Below are positions 1 through 8,735 of a stretch of DNA of 64,000 nt, piece by piece. The position numbers were made by a program, and so were the translations under genes. Every line of letters begins with the position of its first letter. Within the stretch, counting starts at the first letter, position 1. The notes below the pieces were generated by a model. It was not told the origin of the DNA, did no database searches, and worked only from the letters and a program-made list of their open reading frames with translations. Source of the stretch: Rhizobacter sp. (GTDB lineage Bacteria; Pseudomonadota; Gammaproteobacteria; Burkholderiales; Burkholderiaceae_C); contig JAHBZQ010000001.1 of assembly GCA_019635355.1 (NCBI GenBank), positions 1,860,001 to 1,924,000 on the forward strand, in the 5' to 3' direction.

Positions 1-663
1 GCCACCATAGAGGCCCAGCACCGGGCCCTGCAGCTTGGTGGCCACATCGACCGGGTGCGCCGGCGTGAGCGGCGTGCTGTTGCCCACCAGCCGGCCATAC
101 CAGGCCACACCCGCCTTCACCGCCGGGTTGTGCGCGGTGTAGAGCCAGGTGATGCGGCCGCCCCAGCAGAAGCCGGTGATGCCCAGCTTGCCGGCGTCAC
201 CACCGTGGCCCTGGGCCCAGGCCACGGTGGCGTCGAGGTCGCGCATCACCTGCTCGTCAGGCGTCTTGGCGATCACCTCGCTCATCAGCCTGGCGATCTC
301 GGTGTACGACTTCGCATCGCCCTGGCGCACGAAGAGCTCGGGCGCGATGGCGAGATACCCGAGCTTGGCGAAGCGGCGCGCCACGTCGGCAATGTGCTCG
401 TGCACGCCGAAGATCTCGGAGATCACGAGGATCACCGGCAACCCCGTCTTGCCGGCGGGCGCGGCGCGGTAGGCGGGCATCTTGAAGTCGCCCACCGGGA
501 TCGTCACCTCGCCCGCGGTCAGGCCGGCGGTGTCGGTCTTGATCGTCTGTGCGGTCACCGGCAGCACGGCGGCGGCAAAGCCGCTGCCCACGGCCGTCTG
601 CATGAAGCCGCGGCGGTTGAACTCGCGGCTGGGGGTGAGGCTGTCCAGGTCCTTGCTGAGCAT
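1..663 (-). CDS. Dienelactone hydrolase family protein, Tat-exported (3' end cut by window edge)
   Basis: The minus-strand frame starts at ATG 663 and runs off the left edge, giving about 221 residues of a usual ~290. The N-terminus has a twin-arginine motif (NRRGFMQ) followed by an alanine-rich hydrophobic stretch, so export by Tat is likely. The alpha/beta-hydrolase core shows the VISEIFGVH segment, where family members keep a glutamate near the active site, and the nucleophile elbow GFCWGG with the catalytic cysteine typical of dienelactone hydrolases; the Asp and His of the triad lie beyond the edge or cannot be assigned. The family hydrolyses lactone or ester bonds; the substrate here is unknown. 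Confidence is high for family, low for substrate. Confidence 0.9.
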   Translation of the reverse strand, partial: MLSKDLDSLTPSREFNRRGFMQTAVGSGFAAAVLPVTAQTIKTDTAGLTAGEVTIPVGDFKMPAYRAAPAGKTGLPVILVISEIFGVHEHIADVARRFAKLGYLAIAPELFVRQGDAKSYTEIARLMSEVIAKTPDEQVMRDLDATVAWAQGHGGDAGKLGITGFCWGGRITWLYTAHNPAVKAGVAWYGRLVGNSTPLTPAHPVDVATKLQGPVLGLYGG

Positions 664-884
664 GCGGGTCTCCGAAAGGGGGTGGAAGGAGCGCGCGATT
701 CTAGGAAGCGGTGTGAAACAGTGCACAGCGAGGGCCACACCCCGCGCCTGCGGGGGCGCCTCGCCCCACCTCGAAAAGCGGCACTTTTCGCGCGGCGGCT
801 GTGGCTCGTGCACCCGCGCCCTTGCGCGGGCCCGCGGCAGCGGCAATCCTCGCCCATTCGCTGCTTTGCCCTGCCCGTCCCACC

Positions 885-3281
885 GTGCGAGAAACCCTGG
901 TCTCCGTCGTCGACAGCGTGCCTCCGACCGAGGCCGAGCCGTCGGAACTGGCCGGCTCGCCGGCCAAAGACTTGCGCGGCCGCCTGCGCGCGATGCAGGT
1001 GCAGGCGGTGCTCACGCTCACGCCGGTGGTGGTGGTGTCGAACGTGGTGGGCGCCGTCACGCTGGGCTGGACCTTCCGCGAGGCGACGCCCTCGTGGGCG
1101 CTGCTCACCTGGCTTGCGCTGGTGCTGCTGGCCGTGGGCTGGGGCACCCGCGCCTGGTGGCGTGCGCGCGGCTCGATGCCACGCGCACAGGCCTCGCGCC
1201 GCACCACCAACCGCGTCACGCTGCATGCCGTCCTGCTCGGGCTGCTCTGGGCCCTGCCGCTGCCCTTCCTCACGGTGGTGGCATCGCCGGAGCAGTTCCT
1301 CGTGCTGACGGCCATCACCGTGGGCATCGTCTGCGCCGGGGCCACGGCGCTTGCGCCCGTCCGCCGGGCCGGCACCGCCTTCCCTCTGCTCGTGGCGGCC
1401 GGTGCGGCCATCGCGCTGAGCCAGCTGCGCTCCGATGCGGCCGGCACGCTCGCCGTGCTGCTGCTGGCCTACCTGCTGGTGATGCTCTACGGCGTGCTGT
1501 CGTGGTCGCGCATGTTCAAGGCCCGCATGGTGGCCGAGCTGCGCGCCGAAGAGCACCGCGAGACCATCGGCCTGCTGTTGCGCGATTTCGAGCAGAACGC
1601 GGCCGACGTGCTGTGGGAAGTCGACGCCGAAGGCCGCCTGGTGCGCGTCTCGCGCCGCATGGCGCGGCTTCTCAGCCGAGCGCAGAGCGCGCTCGAAGGC
1701 CGGCTGCTGGTCGACGTGCTGGCGCGCCGCCAGCGCCGCCTGCCCATCGCGACGGCCAGCGAAGGCGCCGCGGCGCTCAAGAAGCTCGCCCAGCACCTGG
1801 AAGACGGCACGCCCTTCGGCCACATCGAGCTGCCGGTGTGGCTCGCGCAGCGCACGGTGTGGTGGTCGCTCACCGCCAAGCCGGTGGACGGCGGCGGCTG
1901 GCGCGGCGTGGTCGCCAACGTCACCGCCGCACGCGAGGCGCAGCAGCACGTGTGGCAGCTCGCCCACTTCGATGCCGTCACCAACCTCAGCAACCGCCAC
2001 CGTTTCCGCATCGAGCTCGACAACGCGCTCGAGAGCGTGCGCCAGAGCGGCGAGCAATGCGCCGTGCTGTGCCTCGACCTCGACGGCTTCAAGACCGTCA
2101 ACGACGCGCTCGGCCACGACATGGGCGACATGCTGCTGCGCGTGGTCGGCCAGCGCCTCGAAGCCTCGCGCCGCACCGGCGACATCGTGGCGCGCCTGGG
2201 GGGCGACGAGTTCGGCCTCATCGTGCGCGAGATCAACTCGCCCGACGAGGTGGCGCTCGTCGCCGGCCGCGTGCTCTACGCCCTGAGCAAGCCCTGCGAG
2301 ATCGGCGGCGTGACGGTGCCGCTCGGCGCGAGCCTGGGCATTGCCATCGCCCCGCGCGACGGGCTCGAGGCCGACGTGCTGCTCAAGCACGCCGACCTCG
2401 CGCTCTACGCCGCCAAGGCCGCCGGGCGTGGCCAATTCAGCTTCTACACCGAGAGCATGGAAGCGCGCGTCGTCAAGCGCCTGGGGCTCGAGCGCGCCCT
2501 GCGCCAGGCCATCCCCGGCCAGCAACTGCACCTCGTCTTCCAGCCGCAGGTCCGCCTCGACGACAACCGCGTGAGCGCCTTCGAGGCGCTCGTGCGCTGG
2601 ACGCACCCCGAGCTCGGCGAGGTGCCGCCGCAGGAGTTCATTCCCGTGGCCGAAGAGGCCGGGATGATCCACGACATCGGCAAATGGGTGCTGCACCAGG
2701 CTTGCAAGGAGGCCCGCGCCTGGCCCGAGCGGGTACGCGTGGCGGTCAACCTCTCGCCGCTGCAGGTGATGGCCCGCGACCTGCGCGCCGACGTGGCGCA
2801 CGCCCTGGCCACGAGCGGCCTGCGGCCCGAGCGACTCGAGATCGAGATCACCGAGTCGGTGCTGATGGGCGACAGCCACATCACCCTCGCCAAGCTGCAC
2901 GCCTTGCGCGAGCTGGGCGTGCGCATCGCACTCGACGACTTCGGCACCGGCTATTCGTCGCTCGCCTACCTGCGCCGCTTCCCCTTCGATCAACTCAAGA
3001 TCGACCGCAGCTTCGTGCGCGAGATCGTGACCCGCCCCGACGCCCGCGCCATCGTGCGCGCCACCATCGAGATGGCCAACGCGCTGCGCATGGAGACCCT
3101 CGCCGAAGGTGTGGAAGACGAACGCGCCGTCGAGGTGCTGCGCGAGCACCACTGCGGCGCGGTACAGGGCTACCTGATCTCGCCGCCCATCCGCAACGAC
3201 GACGTGCTCGACTTCCTGCGCGCCCGCAGCGAGGCGCCCGAGCCTGCGGCCTCATCTGCCATTGACCGCAACGTTGCCTGA
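885..3281 (+). CDS. Membrane-anchored GGDEF-EAL cyclic-di-GMP enzyme
   Basis: The roughly 800-residue protein begins with a cluster of hydrophobic helices (about residues 40-210), followed by a PAS-like segment, a GGDEF domain and an EAL domain. The cyclase motif GGDEF is intact near residue 440 and is preceded five residues earlier by RTGD, which fits the RxxD product-inhibition site. The EAL half keeps EALVRW, NLSPLQ, EITES, DDFGTGYSSL, KIDRSF and QGYLISPP, so both synthesis and breakdown of c-di-GMP look chemically possible. The frame is open further upstream to a GTG at 801; I prefer GTG 885 because the intervening residues look non-coding, but neither start has a clear Shine-Dalgarno. 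It is monocistronic, after a divergent hydrolase gene. Confidence 0.9.
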   Translation: MRETLVSVVDSVPPTEAEPSELAGSPAKDLRGRLRAMQVQAVLTLTPVVVVSNVVGAVTLGWTFREATPSWALLTWLALVLLAVGWGTRAWWRARGSMPRAQASRRTTNRVTLHAVLLGLLWALPLPFLTVVASPEQFLVLTAITVGIVCAGATALAPVRRAGTAFPLLVAAGAAIALSQLRSDAAGTLAVLLLAYLLVMLYGVLSWSRMFKARMVAELRAEEHRETIGLLLRDFEQNAADVLWEVDAEGRLVRVSRRMARLLSRAQSALEGRLLVDVLARRQRRLPIATASEGAAALKKLAQHLEDGTPFGHIELPVWLAQRTVWWSLTAKPVDGGGWRGVVANVTAAREAQQHVWQLAHFDAVTNLSNRHRFRIELDNALESVRQSGEQCAVLCLDLDGFKTVNDALGHDMGDMLLRVVGQRLEASRRTGDIVARLGGDEFGLIVREINSPDEVALVAGRVLYALSKPCEIGGVTVPLGASLGIAIAPRDGLEADVLLKHADLALYAAKAAGRGQFSFYTESMEARVVKRLGLERALRQAIPGQQLHLVFQPQVRLDDNRVSAFEALVRWTHPELGEVPPQEFIPVAEEAGMIHDIGKWVLHQACKEARAWPERVRVAVNLSPLQVMARDLRADVAHALATSGLRPERLEIEITESVLMGDSHITLAKLHALRELGVRIALDDFGTGYSSLAYLRRFPFDQLKIDRSFVREIVTRPDARAIVRATIEMANALRMETLAEGVEDERAVEVLREHHCGAVQGYLISPPIRNDDVLDFLRARSEAPEPAASSAIDRNVA

Positions 3282-3328
3282 CGTGCTTGCGGTACGCTCG
3301 CCGCCTCACTCACTAACACCAAAAACTC

Positions 3329-4150
3329 ATGGTTCAGATTTGGAGACTGCTGGTTGCCGTCGTGGCCACCGTCGTGCTGGCTGGATGCGCGGGGCCCCTG
3401 AAGCAAAAATTCGAACCAGAAAACAAGGTCTGCAATAGCGCGCCTTGCGTAGCGCTGGGCACGGTGTACACCACAAGCTATTTCCAGGAGCGCTTCCTCC
3501 TAAAGCACATTGCGGGGCAAATCGTCGGCGGCGCCGTGGGAGGCGCCATCGCTGCCACCGCGCCCGGGGCACAACCCCCTCAGACCAATCCGCGGCTCGA
3601 AGTCAACGATTTCGAGAAGAACCTCGGCGCTTTCGACACCACTCAATACTTTTCCCAAGCGCTGAAGGACCGTCTAGGAGCACTTCCGCAAGTCGGCATC
3701 AAGTTCGTGGAAGACGGCGTTGCCAGGGAGCAGATCCAGGCGCAAGTCCGCGCCACCGCCGGGTGGGCGCCACACGTTGTCGACCCGAAGACTGGCGAAA
3801 AGCTCACCAACGTGGCCGCTTTCCGGGTCAAGTACGGCATGGGCGCTCGCGTAGGCAACGAACAACTCGGGTTCCGCAAGTCGTATCGCCCGTTCGTGCA
3901 GGTCGTCGGCCAGGTCAGGAACCTTCCGAGCGGCAAGCTCGCCTGGGCCGACATGGTGCTGGTGTTTGGCCCCCAGCGCTTTGTCGGATCTGCTGCCGAT
4001 GCCGACAAGATGAACACGGACGAGCTGCGCAAGACGCTTCAGACCCTCTGCCAAGAGGCTGCCGATCTGCTCGTCAAGAGCTTGAGTGGCGAGCAACTGC
4101 CGGAGATGCCCGAGATCGTCGACGCCAATACGACGGATTGGGAGTTCTGA
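3329..4150 (+). CDS. Putative lipoprotein of unknown function
   Basis: The 273-residue product starts with a signal sequence ending in LAGC, a good lipobox, so the mature protein is probably lipid-anchored at Cys19 or nearby. A small glycine/alanine-rich stretch (IVGGAVGGAIAATAPGA) follows at about residues 64-80. The rest is mixed alpha/beta with no motif I recognise. It lies 47 bp after the GGDEF-EAL gene and 69 bp before ppx on the same strand, and its codon use is less GC-biased than its neighbours. Family assignment is not possible from sequence alone. Confidence 0.8.
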   Translation: MVQIWRLLVAVVATVVLAGCAGPLKQKFEPENKVCNSAPCVALGTVYTTSYFQERFLLKHIAGQIVGGAVGGAIAATAPGAQPPQTNPRLEVNDFEKNLGAFDTTQYFSQALKDRLGALPQVGIKFVEDGVAREQIQAQVRATAGWAPHVVDPKTGEKLTNVAAFRVKYGMGARVGNEQLGFRKSYRPFVQVVGQVRNLPSGKLAWADMVLVFGPQRFVGSAADADKMNTDELRKTLQTLCQEAADLLVKSLSGEQLPEMPEIVDANTTDWEF

Positions 4151-4219
4151 GCCGCACGACCCGCCGTCAACAGGCCGCGCTCATCGTTCTGTCGCGCCGC
4201 AGCACGCACAATCGGGGGC

Positions 4220-5731
4220 ATGACTGACTCGCTCCCGCCGCAACCCGGCGTGCTCGGGGCCATCGACATGGGCTCCAACAGCTTCCGCCTGGAGCTGGCC
4301 CAGCTGAGCCCCGGCCGCTACAAGCGCATCGACTACCTGAAGGAGACCGTGCGCCTGGGCGCCGGGCTCGACGAAAACGGCCTGCTCACCGAAGACGCCA
4401 TGCAGCGCGGCCTGGCCTGCCTGCAGCGCTTTGCCAGGCGACTGGAGGGCATCCCGTCCGAGCGCATCCGCGCCGTGGCCACGCAAACGCTGCGCGAAGC
4501 CCGCAACCGCGATGCCTTCCTCGTGCGCGCCCGTGCCGCGCTCGGCCAGCCGATCGAGGTGATCTCGGGCCGTGAAGAGGCCCGCCTCATCTTCGCCGGG
4601 GTGGCCCGGCTGCAACCGTCGGACGACTGGCGCCTCGTCATCGACATCGGCGGGCGCTCCACCGAGATGATCCTCGGCCAGGGCCGCATGCCCCTGCGGG
4701 CCGAGTCGTTCCAGGTCGGCAGCGTGAGCCTGTCGATGCGCTACTTCGGCGACGGGCGTTTCACCGAAAGCGCCTTCCGCGCCGCCCAGGTGGCGGCCGG
4801 TGCCGAGCTGGAAGAAGCCCTCGTGCCCTTCGCCTCGCGGCACTGGAAAGAAGCCCTCGGCTCCTCGGGCACCGCAGGCGCCGTGTCGCAGCTGCTCGAA
4901 GCCAACGGCATCACCGACGGCACGATCACCCCCTACGGCCTGCGCTGGTGCATGGAGCAATGCCTGCGCGCCGGCCGCGTCGACCGGCTCAGCCTGCCCG
5001 GCATGAAGGACGACCGCCGCGCCGTCATCGGCGGCGGCCTGTCCATCCTCTACACGCTGGCCACGCATTTCGACATCGCCGAGCTGCAGCCCGCCAAAGG
5101 CGCCCTGCGCCAGGGCGTGATCTACGACCTCGACGAGCGGCTGGGCACTACCCCCGGCGGCACCCGCCCGAGCCATGACGTGCGCGACGCCTCGGTGGCC
5201 GAGCTGCAGCTGCGCTTCGAGGTCGACGTGCCGCAGGCCCGGCGCGTGGCCGAGGTGGCGCTCGCGCTGCACGCCGCGGTCGCCCCCAGCGCCGACCCGG
5301 CCCTCGCCCGCGAGCTGGGCTGGGCCGCCGCGCTGCACGAGATGGGCATGATGGTCTCGCACCACGACCACCACCGCCACAGCGCCTACCTGCTCGGCCA
5401 CGTCGACGCGGCGGGTTTCTCGCAGTCGCAGCAGCGCCGCCTCGCCGAGCTGGTGCTCGCGCAACGCGGCGGGTTGCGCAAGGTGGAAGCGCAGCTGGGG
5501 CAGGACGGCTTCGCGTGGCAGGCGCTGTGCCTGCGCCTCGCGATCATCGTGTGCCATGCGCGCACCGCGGTCGACCTCGGCGCCCTGAGCCTGAAGCGCC
5601 GCGGCACCGAGGCCGAACTCGCGGTGCCGCCGGCCTGGGCGGGTGCGCACCCGCGCACCCTCTTCCTGCTGCAGGAAGAAGCGGCGGTGTGGGGGCGCAG
5701 CGGCGTGCTGCACCTGCAGATCCAGGCGTGA
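4220..5731 (+). CDS. ppx: Exopolyphosphatase / Ppx-GppA phosphatase
   Basis: The 503-residue protein has the actin-fold phosphatase signatures AIDMGSNSFRLELAQ at the N-terminus and VIDIGGRSTEMILGQG near residue 140, then a C-terminal HD-like helical domain. Length matches E. coli Ppx. The family removes terminal phosphate from polyphosphate, and some members hydrolyse pppGpp. The polyphosphate kinase gene lies about 1 kb away on the opposite strand, which supports a polyphosphate role over GppA. ATG 4220 follows shortly after an upstream A/G-rich stretch; the next gene is separated by a palindrome-rich leader. Confidence 0.93.
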   Translation: MTDSLPPQPGVLGAIDMGSNSFRLELAQLSPGRYKRIDYLKETVRLGAGLDENGLLTEDAMQRGLACLQRFARRLEGIPSERIRAVATQTLREARNRDAFLVRARAALGQPIEVISGREEARLIFAGVARLQPSDDWRLVIDIGGRSTEMILGQGRMPLRAESFQVGSVSLSMRYFGDGRFTESAFRAAQVAAGAELEEALVPFASRHWKEALGSSGTAGAVSQLLEANGITDGTITPYGLRWCMEQCLRAGRVDRLSLPGMKDDRRAVIGGGLSILYTLATHFDIAELQPAKGALRQGVIYDLDERLGTTPGGTRPSHDVRDASVAELQLRFEVDVPQARRVAEVALALHAAVAPSADPALARELGWAAALHEMGMMVSHHDHHRHSAYLLGHVDAAGFSQSQQRRLAELVLAQRGGLRKVEAQLGQDGFAWQALCLRLAIIVCHARTAVDLGALSLKRRGTEAELAVPPAWAGAHPRTLFLLQEEAAVWGRSGVLHLQIQA

Positions 5732-5742
5732 GCTTGGCCGCC

Positions 5743-5801
5743 TTGCGCTAGCGCAAAGCCTCGGCGCCTGGCCGCCCTAGTCTGTGGTTCACCACCACAG
5801 A
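5743..5801. promoter_or_regulatory. Two perfect palindromes upstream of the cupin gene
   Basis: Bases 5743-5756 form a perfect 14-bp palindrome (TTGCGCTAGCGCAA). Bases 5781-5788 and 5794-5801 form a second perfect inverted repeat (TCTGTGGT / ACCACAGA) with a five-base loop, ending just before the ribosome site of the cupin gene. The first looks like a dimeric repressor or LysR-type operator, or a terminator stem for ppx without a T-run. The second could fold in the leader mRNA. Function is inferred only. Confidence 0.45.
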
Positions 5802-5813
5802 GAAGGCTGAACC

Positions 5814-6194
5814 ATGTCGCACCCGATCAAGCTCCTGGCCACGCTGGCCGCCGCCTGCACCGGCCTCGCCGTGGCCGCACCCGCAAGCGCGCAGCAGCTG
5901 CCGCGTTCGTTCGACGCGTCACCCGACATCTACAAGGTCATCGCCCAGAACGAGCAGTACAAGGTGATCGCCGTCACCTGGAAGCCGGGGCAGAAGGACG
6001 TGTTGCATTCGCACCCGGCGAACGCCGTCTACTACCTCACAGACTGCAGCCTGCGCGTGCACGCCCCCGACGGCACGACCCGCGATGCGCAGCCCAAGGC
6101 CGGGTTCGCGCTGGTACAGGGGGCGATCCCCGGCCATGTGCTCGAGAACACCGGCACCGGCGATTGCCGGCTCGTGATGTTCGAGCCCTCTTAG
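5814..6194 (+). CDS. Small exported cupin-like protein
   Basis: The 126-residue product has a signal peptide cleaved after PASAQ and a single cupin-type beta-barrel. The segment KPGQKDVLHSHPANAVYYL gives the His-x-His metal ligands, and PGHVLENTG is compatible with the second cupin motif. Such proteins bind a metal and sometimes act as small oxygenases or isomerases; no substrate can be given. It stands alone between ppx and the convergent sixA gene, with two palindromes in its leader that suggest specific regulation. Confidence 0.75.
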   Translation: MSHPIKLLATLAAACTGLAVAAPASAQQLPRSFDASPDIYKVIAQNEQYKVIAVTWKPGQKDVLHSHPANAVYYLTDCSLRVHAPDGTTRDAQPKAGFALVQGAIPGHVLENTGTGDCRLVMFEPS

Positions 6195-6210
6195 CGGCTC
6201 ACATCGCGGC

Positions 6211-6672
6211 TCACAGGCAGTCGGGCGACTGCACCGCCTGCAGCACCACCTGGCTGCCGGTCTCGCGCTCGCGGCTGCGCAGCCACCAGACCGCACCCTT
6301 CTTGATGACCCAGCTCTGGGCGACTTCGCCCAGCAGCAGCGCGGCCACGTGGCCAAGCGTCGGTTGATGCCCGACGATGAGCACCGGCTCGCTCGACTCG
6401 GGCCAGCGTGCCGCCGAGAGCACGGCCGTGGCCGAGGCATCGGGCGCGATGGCCTTCACCGTCTTGAAGCTGCGGTCGAGCGCCTTGGCGGTCTGCTGGG
6501 TGCGCAGCGCCGGGCTCACGAGGATGCGCGTGGAGTGCGCGAGCCGGTGGTTCAGCCACTCGGCCATGCGCTGCGCCTGGCGCTCGCCCTTGGGCGTGAG
6601 CGGGCGATCGAGGTCATCGAGCCCCTCGCGCTCGGGCACGGCTTCGGCGTGCCGCCACAGGATCAGGTCCAT
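6211..6672 (-). CDS. sixA: SixA-type histidine phosphatase
   Basis: The start is ATG 6672, two bases after the ppk1 stop, giving 153 residues. The N-terminal MDLILWRHAEAVP carries the RH catalytic motif of the phosphoglycerate-mutase-like phosphatases. LVSPALRTQQTA and VGHQPTLG are the second-arginine and second-histidine motifs of the SixA branch. SixA removes phosphate from phosphohistidine proteins. Tight coupling with ppk1 suggests that both are made together, perhaps because PPK1 itself works through a phosphohistidine; that link is inference. Confidence 0.88.
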   Translation of the reverse strand: MDLILWRHAEAVPEREGLDDLDRPLTPKGERQAQRMAEWLNHRLAHSTRILVSPALRTQQTAKALDRSFKTVKAIAPDASATAVLSAARWPESSEPVLIVGHQPTLGHVAALLLGEVAQSWVIKKGAVWWLRSRERETGSQVVLQAVQSPDCL

Positions 6673-6674
6673 CC

Positions 6675-8735
6675 TCAGCCTCCCGCTGCGTAACGTTCCA
6701 TCAAGGCGCGTTGCGCGCTCGGGCCCTCGAGGCCCACACGTTCGTACTCGCCATCGGCGCGGAGCTCCCAGGCGTCCTGGCTGTCGTGCAAATACGGCAC
6801 CAGGCATTCGTCGATCACCCGCTGGCGCAGCTTGGCGTCGCGCACCGGCCAGGCCACCTCGATGCGGCGGAACATGTTGCGGCTCATCCAGTCGGCGCTC
6901 GACAAGTAAAGCGCCTCGTCGTCGTCGCCCGGCCCCCAGCGGAAGTACAGCACCCGTGAATGCTCCAGCAGACGGCCCACCACCGAGCGCACCCGGATGC
7001 GGTCGGTCAGGCCCGGAATGCCGGGCGGCAGCATGCAGGCGCCGCGCACGATGAGGTCGATGCTGGCACCGGCTTGCCCGGCGGCGACGAGCGCGTCGAT
7101 CAGCGGCACGTCGGTCAGCGCATTGACCTTGGCGACGATGCGCGCCGGCTTGCCGTCACGCGCGGCCTGCGCCACCTGCTCCACCAGCCGCAGCATCTGC
7201 TTGTGCAGCGTGAACGGCGCCTGCAGCAGCTGCTTCATCGGTCGCGTCTTGCCGAGGCTTGCGAGCTGCTGGAAGACGGCGTCGGCATCCGAGGTCAACT
7301 CGGGGTCGGCCGTGAGGTAGCCCACGTCGGTGTAGAGCCGCGCGGTCTTGGGGTTGTAGTTGCCGGTCGACAGGTGCGTGTAGCGGCGCAGGCGGTTGCC
7401 TTCGCGGCGCGTCACGAGCAGCAGCTTCGCGTGCGTCTTCAAGCCCACGATGCCGTACACCACCTGCGCGCCCACGGCTTCCAGCCGCTCGGCCCAGTTG
7501 ATGTTGGCCTCTTCGTCGAAGCGGGCCTTCAGCTCCACCACCGCCATCACTTCCTTGCCGCGGCGCGCGGCTTCGATCAGCAGGTCCATCAACGGCGACT
7601 CGCTGCCGGTGCGGTAGATGGTCTGCTTGATGGCCAGCACGTCGGGGTCTTCGACGGCTTCGCGCAGGAACTGCACCACCGGGTCGAACGACTGGAACGG
7701 GTGGTGCATCAGCACGTCGCCCACTTCGCTCAGGTGCTTGAAGATGGATTCGTCGCGCGACAGGCGGCGCGGCCACGAGGCCTCGTGCGGCGGGAAACGC
7801 AGGTGCGGCGCGTCGGCGGCATCGATCAGCGCGTTGAGGCGCACCAGGTTCACCGGGCCGTTCACCTGGTAGAGCGCCGCCTCGGGCAGGGCGAACTGCG
7901 CGAGCAGGAAGGCCGAGAGTTCGGGCGGGCAGGTGTTCACCACCTCCAGGCGGATGGCCTGGCCGAAGTGCCGGGTGGTCAGCCCCGAGCGCAAGGCCTG
8001 GCGCAGGTTGACCACGTCTTCCTCGTCCACCGCGAGGTCGGAATCGCGGGTGAGGCGGAACTGAGAAAACGCCTCCACCTCGCGGCCTGGGAAGAGCTCG
8101 GCCAGGTGGGCGCGGATCACGCTCGTCAGCAGCACGAAGCCCTGGCCGCCGCCGGCGATCTCATCGGGCAGGCGGATCACCCGCGGCAGCACGCGCGGCA
8201 CCTTGACGATGGCGATGCTGTTCTCGCGGCCGAAGGCGTCTTGCCCGCCCAGGCGCACGATGAAGTTGAGCGACTTGTTGGCCACCTGCGGAAACGGGTG
8301 CGACGGGTCGAGCCCCACCGGCACGAGCAACGGGCGCACCTGGCGCTGGAAGAAGTTGTCGACCCAGCGGCGCTGCGCTTCGTTGCGGTCACCGTGGTTG
8401 AGGATGCGGATGCCTTCGCGCTCGAGGGCCGGCATCACCTCGTCGTTGAAGCAGCGGTACTGGTCGTCGATCAGGCGGTGGGCATCCATCGCCACCACCT
8501 CGAGGTCGCGGTGGGACACCCCCGCCCCCGGCTGTCGCGCAGCCTCGATGTAGTCGGCGAAGCGCACCTCGAAGAACTCGTCCATGTTGGACGAGACGAT
8601 GCAGATGTAGCGCAGCCGCTCCAGCAGTGGCACATCGTCACGCCGCGCCTGGGCCAGCACCCGGCGGTTGAAGGCGAGGATGGAGCTTTCGCGGTTGAGC
8701 AGAGCCAGGGTTCTTGTTATGGGCACCGGGGTCAT
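6675..8735 (-). CDS. ppk1: Polyphosphate kinase 1
   Basis: The 686-residue protein matches PPK1 along its full length. It has the N-terminal LNRESSILAFNRRVL, then FQSFDPVVQFLREA, then KTHAKLLLVTR with the histidine that becomes phosphorylated, then STGNYNPKTARLYTD and the second phospholipase-D-like motif YLSSADWMSRN. The enzyme makes polyphosphate reversibly from ATP at the membrane. Its ATG (8735) overlaps the stop of the glycosyltransferase gene by one base (TGATG), so translation is probably coupled. Confidence 0.96.
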   Translation of the reverse strand: MTPVPITRTLALLNRESSILAFNRRVLAQARRDDVPLLERLRYICIVSSNMDEFFEVRFADYIEAARQPGAGVSHRDLEVVAMDAHRLIDDQYRCFNDEVMPALEREGIRILNHGDRNEAQRRWVDNFFQRQVRPLLVPVGLDPSHPFPQVANKSLNFIVRLGGQDAFGRENSIAIVKVPRVLPRVIRLPDEIAGGGQGFVLLTSVIRAHLAELFPGREVEAFSQFRLTRDSDLAVDEEDVVNLRQALRSGLTTRHFGQAIRLEVVNTCPPELSAFLLAQFALPEAALYQVNGPVNLVRLNALIDAADAPHLRFPPHEASWPRRLSRDESIFKHLSEVGDVLMHHPFQSFDPVVQFLREAVEDPDVLAIKQTIYRTGSESPLMDLLIEAARRGKEVMAVVELKARFDEEANINWAERLEAVGAQVVYGIVGLKTHAKLLLVTRREGNRLRRYTHLSTGNYNPKTARLYTDVGYLTADPELTSDADAVFQQLASLGKTRPMKQLLQAPFTLHKQMLRLVEQVAQAARDGKPARIVAKVNALTDVPLIDALVAAGQAGASIDLIVRGACMLPPGIPGLTDRIRVRSVVGRLLEHSRVLYFRWGPGDDDEALYLSSADWMSRNMFRRIEVAWPVRDAKLRQRVIDECLVPYLHDSQDAWELRADGEYERVGLEGPSAQRALMERYAAGG

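Noticed and set aside
482..3265. A 927-codon open frame overlapping the GGDEF-EAL gene
   Set aside because: Low-complexity Arg/Ala-rich translation caused by GC-rich third positions; the GGDEF-EAL frame explains the DNA.
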